Below, piece after piece: positions 59,029-64,000 of a stretch of 64,000 bases of DNA (positions are counted from its first letter, which is position 1; every line of letters begins with the position of its first letter). The position numbers and the translations under genes are program-made. The notes beneath the pieces are model-generated. The model did not search any database. It was given only the letters and a program-made list of their open reading frames with translations, and had not been told where the DNA came from. The stretch spans positions 1 through 64,000 of the forward strand of contig JBJMKX010000058.1 of the NCBI GenBank assembly GCA_045805605.1, written 5' to 3'. This DNA comes from DATBDE01 sp045805605. Lineage in GTDB: Bacteria > Actinomycetota > Thermoleophilia > Solirubrobacterales > Solirubrobacteraceae.

Positions 59029-59060
59029 GGCATCAGTTCTCAGGTGATGCCTGATGCCTG
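59029..59060. repeat. second copy of the GGCATCAG/CCTGATG repeat, hairpin
   Basis: GGCATCA (59029-59035) pairs with TGATGCC (59045-59051) around a 9-nt loop, and a second TGATGCC follows at 59052-59058. The first 16 bases are identical to 27651-27666. It starts right after the secreted-protein stop and runs into the 3' end of the convergent flippase gene, whose last codons and stop it encodes. A bidirectional terminator role is likely. Confidence 0.7.
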
Positions 59061-60401
59061 CCGGCGGTACAGCGCGAACAACAGCCCACTCAAAATCAGA
59101 GTCGCCCCGAAGTACGCCACCTCCACCCGCAGCACCTGGTTGGAGATCGTCGGCGCCAGCACGAAGGCGACGAACAGCGCCGCCGCGAGCAGCCACGCTC
59201 CGGCGGCGACCTTCGCCTGGCGGCGCGCGAGCGCGGCCTGATTGAGCGTGCCGGCAATCAGGTGCAGACCCATTCCGAGCGCCACAACGGCCAGGCCGAC
59301 GCGCCCGTAGTCGTAGTCGCCGCCGAACAGGACGTCCATCGCCCACGGCCCGATCGCGAGCAGCACGAGCGCGACGGCGCCGGCGAAGGCGGCGATCGCC
59401 AGCACGGTGATGCGGATCGCCCGCCCGAAGTCGGCGGCGCCCTGCTTGGCCTCGAGGCCGGCGAGGTGGGGCAGGAGCGAGGTCTGGATCGACTGGAACA
59501 GCTGCAGCGGCGCGCGCGCGATCAGCAGCACGTTGAACACGAAGCCGGCCAGGGCGGCGTCGGCGGCGGTGATGTCGGTCGTGATGACGGCGGCGTTGAG
59601 CAGGGTCTGCTCGGCGAGCATGATCCCCAGCACGCTGACCGCGAAGCCCATGCCGTGGGCCATCGAGAGGCCGGAATCCGGCGCCTTGCGTCGCCGGGTG
59701 CCGTCCGGCTCGTCCACCGCCCTGCGCCGCGAGAACGCCCATGGCACAACGACCAGCGAGACGAAGGGCGCCGCGGCGATTCCCAGCGCCACCGCCCCCT
59801 GGCCGCTCGTGATCCCGACCGCGACGGCAAGCGCGAACAGGAAGCGCGAGGTCGACTCGAGGAAGACCAGGCCGCCGTAGAGGCCGAAGCGCTCGTGCCC
59901 GGCCAGCCAGCCGCGCGCGAAGTACGAGGCGCCGTAGGCGAGCGTGCCGACGACGAGCACCCAGTACAGCGTGCTCGACCCGTCGAAGACGTCGTCCTCG
60001 ATCGGCCCCTTCAGGGCGAGCGCGACGATCGCGAACAGGAGCGCGAAGCTCGCCTGGATCGTGACCGGGACGCGATATGGGTGCTCGTGGTGGCCGCGGG
60101 CGCGGCGGTCCGCGATCGTGCGCGAGAGCAGCTGCTCGATCGGCCGGTAGATGACCGAGATGACCACGAACATCACCGACCACAGCAGCGAGATGCCCTT
60201 GTACTCCACCTCCGACAGCACGTGCGAGGCCACCGCGAAGTACGCGAACGTGACGACGCCGGTGGTGGCGATGCCGATCGAGAGAATGCCGGCGCCGCGC
60301 CCGTAGCCGCCGCGCCGCCCGCCGGCCTCGGCGTCGAGGATGCCCTCCTCGCCTGGTCCGCTCTCGGCCGCGGCCGCGACCGACGGCGCGATCTCGGCCA
60401 T
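59040..60401 (-). CDS. polysaccharide flippase-like membrane protein
   Basis: A 453-aa polytopic protein with about 12-14 TM segments, resembling the MOP/oligosaccharide flippase family. Helices include GIATTGVVTFAYFAVASHVL, LLWSVMFVVISVIYRPIEQLL and ALLFAIVALALKG. It should move lipid-linked glycans across the membrane. TAGCGT (minus strand, 60411-60416) lies 9 nt before the ATG. It is followed in genome order by a methyltransferase and a GT2 gene on the same strand. Its final codons (QASGIT) and stop come from the repeat at 59029. Confidence 0.82.
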   Translation of the reverse strand: MAEIAPSVAAAAESGPGEEGILDAEAGGRRGGYGRGAGILSIGIATTGVVTFAYFAVASHVLSEVEYKGISLLWSVMFVVISVIYRPIEQLLSRTIADRRARGHHEHPYRVPVTIQASFALLFAIVALALKGPIEDDVFDGSSTLYWVLVVGTLAYGASYFARGWLAGHERFGLYGGLVFLESTSRFLFALAVAVGITSGQGAVALGIAAAPFVSLVVVPWAFSRRRAVDEPDGTRRRKAPDSGLSMAHGMGFAVSVLGIMLAEQTLLNAAVITTDITAADAALAGFVFNVLLIARAPLQLFQSIQTSLLPHLAGLEAKQGAADFGRAIRITVLAIAAFAGAVALVLLAIGPWAMDVLFGGDYDYGRVGLAVVALGMGLHLIAGTLNQAALARRQAKVAAGAWLLAAALFVAFVLAPTISNQVLRVEVAYFGATLILSGLLFALYRRQASGIT

Positions 60402-60413
60402 TACGGGACCACG

Positions 60414-61049
60414 CTAATCCAGGCGGACGAGGACCATGGTCCACGGGAACGGCGAGCGCACCTCGACGGGCGTGCCCACCGTGCGCAGGAACGACACGAA
60501 CGCGCGCTTGGACCAGTGGTTGAGATGTCCCGGGGTGTTGCCCCAGTCGCGCAGGTAGGCGCCGCGGGCCATGTTCAGCCCACGCCACAGCGGCTCGCGC
60601 GGGACGGAGACGAGCAGGTGGCGCCGGGCCACGCGCGCCATCTCGGCGAGGGTGTGGTCGGGCTCGGGGACGTGCTCGAGCACCTCGACGGCGCTGGCGA
60701 AGTCGAACTCGTCGTTCTCGAACGGGAGCTCCTCGGCCCTCTGGACCCGGTACTCGAGGTTCGGGCGCCGGCGCTTCTCCCACTCGGCGTGCAGCCGAGG
60801 GTCGTCGAGGTCGATGCCGACCACGCGCGCGTCGCCGACCTTGTCCGCCCACTGGCAGACGAGCACGCCCTCGCCGCAGCCGACATCGAGGATCGATTCC
60901 GGCCGGGCCTGGTGAAAGAGCGCGTCGAGGTCGCTGTGGAACCGGCGCATCAGCCGCTGGACGACCGGGTTGGTCGAGCCGTACTTGTCGTACGTGTTGC
61001 CGGTGACGGTGCCCGAAGCATCCGTCGTCACCGTCGGGGCGGGGCTCAT
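60414..61049 (-). CDS. class I SAM-dependent methyltransferase (Methyltransf_11-like)
   Basis: From the ATG at 61049, a 211-aa product. The SAM-binding motif is ILDVGCGEGVLVCQWADKVG, followed by VVGIDLDDPRL and the FDFASAVEVLEHVPEPDHTLAEMARV motif. HLLVSVPREPLWRGLNMARGAYLRDWGNTPGHLNHW is typical of glycan-locus methyltransferases (shown here in two parts: HLLVSVPREPLWRG and WGNTPGHLNHW). Its ATG overlaps the GT2 stop (ATGA), so the pair is coupled. Methylation of a sugar or lipid intermediate is likely. Confidence 0.85.
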   Translation of the reverse strand: MSPAPTVTTDASGTVTGNTYDKYGSTNPVVQRLMRRFHSDLDALFHQARPESILDVGCGEGVLVCQWADKVGDARVVGIDLDDPRLHAEWEKRRRPNLEYRVQRAEELPFENDEFDFASAVEVLEHVPEPDHTLAEMARVARRHLLVSVPREPLWRGLNMARGAYLRDWGNTPGHLNHWSKRAFVSFLRTVGTPVEVRSPFPWTMVLVRLD

Positions 61050-62107
61050 ACCTTGAGGGCCTCGCGGTCCTCGGTCTTGCCTGTGGCCCGCCCCGAGGCG
61101 GCGCCGGTGGTGGCGTGCTCGCCGGTGTCGTGCTTGCCGGGCTCGTAGTGGCTGGGCTTGACGTCGAGAGCGAGCTCGATGCGGCGCACGCGCTCGAAGG
61201 TGCGCTGGGAGAGCGTGCGCTGCGCGGCGAGGAGGTCGCCGATGACGCCGAGCGCGGCGAGGACGACCGCGGCGTTGAACAGCACGGCGCCGAGGATCAG
61301 CGACTGGACGTGGCCGGCGCCGCTGCCGTCGGCGATGTAGAAGTAGGCGAAGCGGCCCCAGATCACGAGCGCCACGAGCGCGACGAACCCGGCCAGCGTC
61401 ATGAAGACGCGCAGCGGCTCGTACTGGGCGTAGATGCGGAAGATCGAGACGCTGTTGCGCCGCACGTAGGACCACATGGAGGGGAAGAGGCGCGACTCAC
61501 GCGTCTTCGGGTTCGTCCGGATGGGGACGTGGTCGACGGCGACGAGCATCTTGCCCGCCTGGATGATCGTCTCGAGCGTGTAGGTGAACTTGGAGACGAC
61601 GACCATCTGGATCGCGGCCTCGCGGTTGTAGGCGCGGAAGCCGGAGGTGGTGTCGGGGACGGTGGTCTGCGAGGCCTGGCGCACGACCCAGCTCCCGACC
61701 CGCTGCAGCGACTTCTTGAGCGGGCTGAAGTGCTCGATGTTCCTGACCTCGCGGTCGCCGACGACCATGTCGGCGTCGCCCTTGATGATCGGCTCGACGA
61801 GCTTGACGATGTCCGGGCCGTAGTACTGGTTGTCGGCGTCGGTGTTGACGACGACGTCGGCGCCGAGCTTGAGCGACGCGTCCAGGCCGGCCTGGAAGCC
61901 GACGGCGAGCCCCTTGTTGTTGGTCAGGCGGACGATGTGGTCGACGCCGTGCTCGCGCGCCACCTCGACGGTGCGGTCGGTCGAGCCGTCGTCGACGACG
62001 AGCCACTCGACGACGTCGAAGCCGGGAACCTCGCGCGGGAGGTCGGCGAGGGTAACGGGAAGCGTCTCCTCTTCGTCGAAGCACGGGATCTGGATGATCA
62101 GCTTCAC
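61046..62107 (-). CDS. family 2 glycosyltransferase with C-terminal membrane anchor
   Basis: Inverting GT-A enzyme of the dolichol-phosphate-mannose-synthase-like group, 353 aa from the GTG at 62107. Motifs are IIQIPCFDEEETLPVTLADL, VVDDGSTDRTVEVA, NKGLAVGFQAGLDASL and NTDADNQYYGPDIV, the metal-binding DxD region. Two TM helices lie near 233-285 (VFMTLAGFVALVALVIWGRF and LGAVLFNAAVVLAALGVI), then a charged tail. It probably makes a polyprenyl-phosphate sugar that the neighbouring GT-C enzyme uses. TACCCT (minus strand, 62117-62122) is 9 nt before the start. Confidence 0.9.
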   Translation of the reverse strand: MKLIIQIPCFDEEETLPVTLADLPREVPGFDVVEWLVVDDGSTDRTVEVAREHGVDHIVRLTNNKGLAVGFQAGLDASLKLGADVVVNTDADNQYYGPDIVKLVEPIIKGDADMVVGDREVRNIEHFSPLKKSLQRVGSWVVRQASQTTVPDTTSGFRAYNREAAIQMVVVSKFTYTLETIIQAGKMLVAVDHVPIRTNPKTRESRLFPSMWSYVRRNSVSIFRIYAQYEPLRVFMTLAGFVALVALVIWGRFAYFYIADGSGAGHVQSLILGAVLFNAAVVLAALGVIGDLLAAQRTLSQRTFERVRRIELALDVKPSHYEPGKHDTGEHATTGAASGRATGKTEDREALKV

Positions 62108-62152
62108 GACCGGCCCAGGGTACTAGTCGCCCTCCCGTCTCTTACCCGTGAA

Positions 62153-62177
62153 CGCGGGTTTTCAGGGGAAGCCCGCG
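62153..62177. other. hairpin between the GT2 and GT39-like genes
   Basis: CGCGGG (62153-62158) and CCCGCG (62172-62177) pair perfectly, with an inner TTC/GAA pair. It lies in the divergent intergenic region, upstream of the -10-like TACCAT (62181-62186) of the GT39-like gene. Its role is unclear: an operator or a cruciform are possible, and a terminator is unlikely because both genes point away. Confidence 0.4.
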
Positions 62178-62194
62178 CTCTACCATCACCCCCC

Positions 62195-64000
62195 ATGGCG
62201 ACGGTCGAGATCGCCCGTCCGGAGCGGGCCGCGCGCGCGCCGTCGCGCACACGGCTGCGGTGGGGGCTCGCCGTGGCCGGGCTCATGCTCGTCGGCCTGG
62301 GCCTGCGGCTGTGGGGGATCAAGCAGGGCCTGCCCTACGCCTACAACATCGACGAGAACGCGCACTTCGTCCCGCGCGCGATCGGGTTCTTCGGCCACAC
62401 CCTCAACCCGTTCTACTTCGTCAACCCGCCGGGCTACACGAACCTGCTCTACCTCGTCTTCGGCGTCTGGTTCGGCGGCGGCGATGCAGCCGCGCGGACC
62501 TACGCCACCGACCCGACCGAGGTCTACGTCGTCGCACGCGTCGTCAGCGCCGTCCTGGGCACGCTGGCGATCTGGGGGACCTACCTCGCGGGCGCGAAGC
62601 TCTTCAGCGACCGCCGCATCGGCTTCCTGGGCGCCGCGCTGATCACCGTCGCCTTCATGCCCGTCTTCTACGCGCACCTCGCGCTCAACGACTCGCCGAC
62701 GCTCGCGCCTGCAGCGCTCGCCCTCTATGGCATCGCCCGCATCTACCGCCACGGACGCTGGTGGGACTTCGCCCTCGCCGGCGCCGCGACGGGCGCCGCC
62801 ATGGCGACGAAGTACACCGCGGCGATCTTCATCGTCCCGATCTGCGTCGCCGCCTACTTCCGCTGGCGCGACGACGGCGGGCCGCTGCCCCACCCGTGGC
62901 GCGTCAGCCTCAGGCGCGGCTACCGCTGGACGGTCGACTTCCTCAGGGCCCGCGCCTTCCTGCTCCTCTGCCTGGCCGGGGCGGCGACGATCGCCGGCTT
63001 CGTCGTCACCAGCCCGTACTCGCTGCTGGACGTCAAGAGCTTCGGCGGCGGGATCATCCACCAGGCCAGCGCCACGAGCAGCGAAGGCAAGCTCGGCCAG
63101 ACGTTCTCCAACGGCTACCTCTACTACCTCTGGTCGATCACCTGGGGGCTCGGCTGGGTGCCGGCGCTCGCCGGCCTGGCGGGGGCCATCGCGCTTGCCC
63201 GCACGCGCAGCCGCGCCTTCTGGCTCCTCGTGCCCACGGTGGTCATCTACGTACTGTTCATGGGCAGCGCGTCCCGCTGGTTCGGTCGCTGGCTGATGCC
63301 GCTCTTGCCGGTGCTCGCCGTGATCGCCGCGGTGGGGGCGTTCTGGCTGGTCGACGGCCTGACCCGGCGGTGGCCGCGGGCGAGATGGGCGTTCGCCGGA
63401 GTCGCGGCGGTCCTCCTCCTCGGCCAGGCCGTCGTCTATTCGATCCACTCCGACCTGCTGCTCTCGCGCCCGGATACCCGCGCCCAGGTCCGCAGCTGGA
63501 TGGCGGCGCACCTGCCGCCAAGCACCAAGGTCGCCTACGAGCCGGTGATCCCCGATAGCTACTACCGCCAGCCCGACTTCCTCGCGCCGCCGCCGAACGA
63601 GGGCAACCGCTGGAACATCTTCGTCGCCGACGACACGCCCCAGAGCGCGCTGACCGCCGCCAGCGGCACGAGCCCCGCCGGCGAGGCCGCCCGCCAGTTC
63701 GCCACCCGCTTCGGCGTGAGCCTCGTCCCCGCGCAGCTGCCCGACAGCGTGCTGCCCAATCGCCGGCGCCAGGAGGTCGGCGTCGTCGGCGGAGAGGGCT
63801 ACACGCGCGACCTCTCGGCCGCGCTCGTCGACGTCTACCGCGCAAACGGCGTCTGCTATGTCATCTCCGGTTCGATCCAGGCCCAGCGCGCGCTCGTCGA
63901 CCCCAAGCACGTGCCCGACGCCGCCGCCTACTACAGCGCCCTGCGCAAGCAGGCCACGCCGGTCTACGTCGCCAGCCCCTACGACAAGGGTGCAGGGCCG
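62195..64000 (+). CDS. GT39-like membrane glycosyltransferase, 3' end beyond the window
   Basis: The frame from the ATG at 62195 is open to the last base (602 codons). The first TM helix (WGLAVAGLMLVGLGLRLWGI) is followed by YAYNIDENAHFVPRAIGFF, the GT-C loop with the Asp-Glu pair, then NPPGYTNLLYLVF. About ten further TM helices include YLYYLWSITWGLGWVPALAG. A large extracytoplasmic C-terminal domain begins near residue 430. TACCAT lies 8 nt before the ATG. With the divergent GT2 and the flippase it forms an envelope-glycan locus. Confidence 0.86.
   Translation, partial: MATVEIARPERAARAPSRTRLRWGLAVAGLMLVGLGLRLWGIKQGLPYAYNIDENAHFVPRAIGFFGHTLNPFYFVNPPGYTNLLYLVFGVWFGGGDAAARTYATDPTEVYVVARVVSAVLGTLAIWGTYLAGAKLFSDRRIGFLGAALITVAFMPVFYAHLALNDSPTLAPAALALYGIARIYRHGRWWDFALAGAATGAAMATKYTAAIFIVPICVAAYFRWRDDGGPLPHPWRVSLRRGYRWTVDFLRARAFLLLCLAGAATIAGFVVTSPYSLLDVKSFGGGIIHQASATSSEGKLGQTFSNGYLYYLWSITWGLGWVPALAGLAGAIALARTRSRAFWLLVPTVVIYVLFMGSASRWFGRWLMPLLPVLAVIAAVGAFWLVDGLTRRWPRARWAFAGVAAVLLLGQAVVYSIHSDLLLSRPDTRAQVRSWMAAHLPPSTKVAYEPVIPDSYYRQPDFLAPPPNEGNRWNIFVADDTPQSALTAASGTSPAGEAARQFATRFGVSLVPAQLPDSVLPNRRRQEVGVVGGEGYTRDLSAALVDVYRANGVCYVISGSIQAQRALVDPKHVPDAAAYYSALRKQATPVYVASPYDKGAGP

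Noticed and set aside
1..64000. tRNA, rRNA, CRISPR arrays, insertion sequences, replication origin
   Set aside because: I looked for these and saw no clover-leaf genes, spaced direct repeats, transposase frames or DnaA-box clusters.

Overview
The window is high-GC DNA (roughly 70 %) with tightly packed genes, ATGA/GTGA start-stop overlaps and many GTG or TTG starts. The murein ligase MurE carries the DNPR motif of meso-diaminopimelate-adding enzymes, and FtsZ ends in a conserved IDIPPFLR tail. Together with ECF sigma/RskA-type anti-sigma genes, a GH15 glucoamylase and an AbiEi-DUF559 protein, this points to an actinobacterium. A deep-branching lineage such as Thermoleophilia/Solirubrobacterales is my best guess, but this is an inference without database support.

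Layout. (1) 1-16.3 kb: a division and cell-wall (dcw) cluster, murE-murF-mraY / murD-ftsW / murG / murC-ftsQ / ftsZ. It is interrupted twice, by a four-gene block (cyclopropane-fatty-acid synthase, a conserved small protein, an archaeal-type ATPase, mscL) and by an antisense secreted protein. (2) 16.3-22.2 kb: zwf followed by the glycine cleavage genes gcvT-gcvH-gcvPA-gcvPB. (3) 22.3-27.6 kb: trpS, scpA-scpB, an ECF sigma/anti-sigma/cupredoxin operon, and a divergent TetR/NADP-oxidoreductase pair. (4) 27.6-30.6 kb: a heptamer repeat beside a truncated gene, rlmN, an RsuA/RluB-type pseudouridine synthase and an orphan AbiEi-DUF559 protein. (5) 30.6-40.6 kb: an aromatic-amino-acid block (aroH, hisC-like aminotransferase, then aroF-tyrA-aroA) continuing into cmk-der-DUF3352-metK. 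An unannotated Tyr/Trp/Phe-rich leader peptide sits between the aminotransferase gene and aroF. (6) 40.7-51.8 kb: methyltransferase, lipoprotein, two GT-C-like membrane proteins, CYTH protein, glucoamylase, VOC protein, flavoprotein, proline dehydrogenase, and three decayed genes. (7) 51.8-59 kb: priA, MBL hydrolase, def-fmt-rsmB, zinc-ribbon protein, rpe and a secreted protein. (8) 59-64 kb: an envelope-glycan set (flippase, methyltransferase, GT2, and a GT39-like protein cut by the window end).

Two themes run through the window. First, most genes that begin a transcription unit have a TANNNT box 6-10 nt before the start codon and no Shine-Dalgarno sequence, which indicates widespread leaderless transcription. 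Genes with real Shine-Dalgarno sequences (aroF, cupredoxin, glucoamylase, the 58.6 kb secreted protein) are the minority. Second, small deletions have left four gene remnants (SRPBCC, TMEM175-like, MarR, ArsB/SLC13-like permease).

The strongest candidates for something undescribed are the aromatic leader peptide with competing hairpins before the DAHP synthase operon, a coupled leaderless mini-ORF in front of murC, and a perfect MerR-like palindrome upstream of ftsZ.
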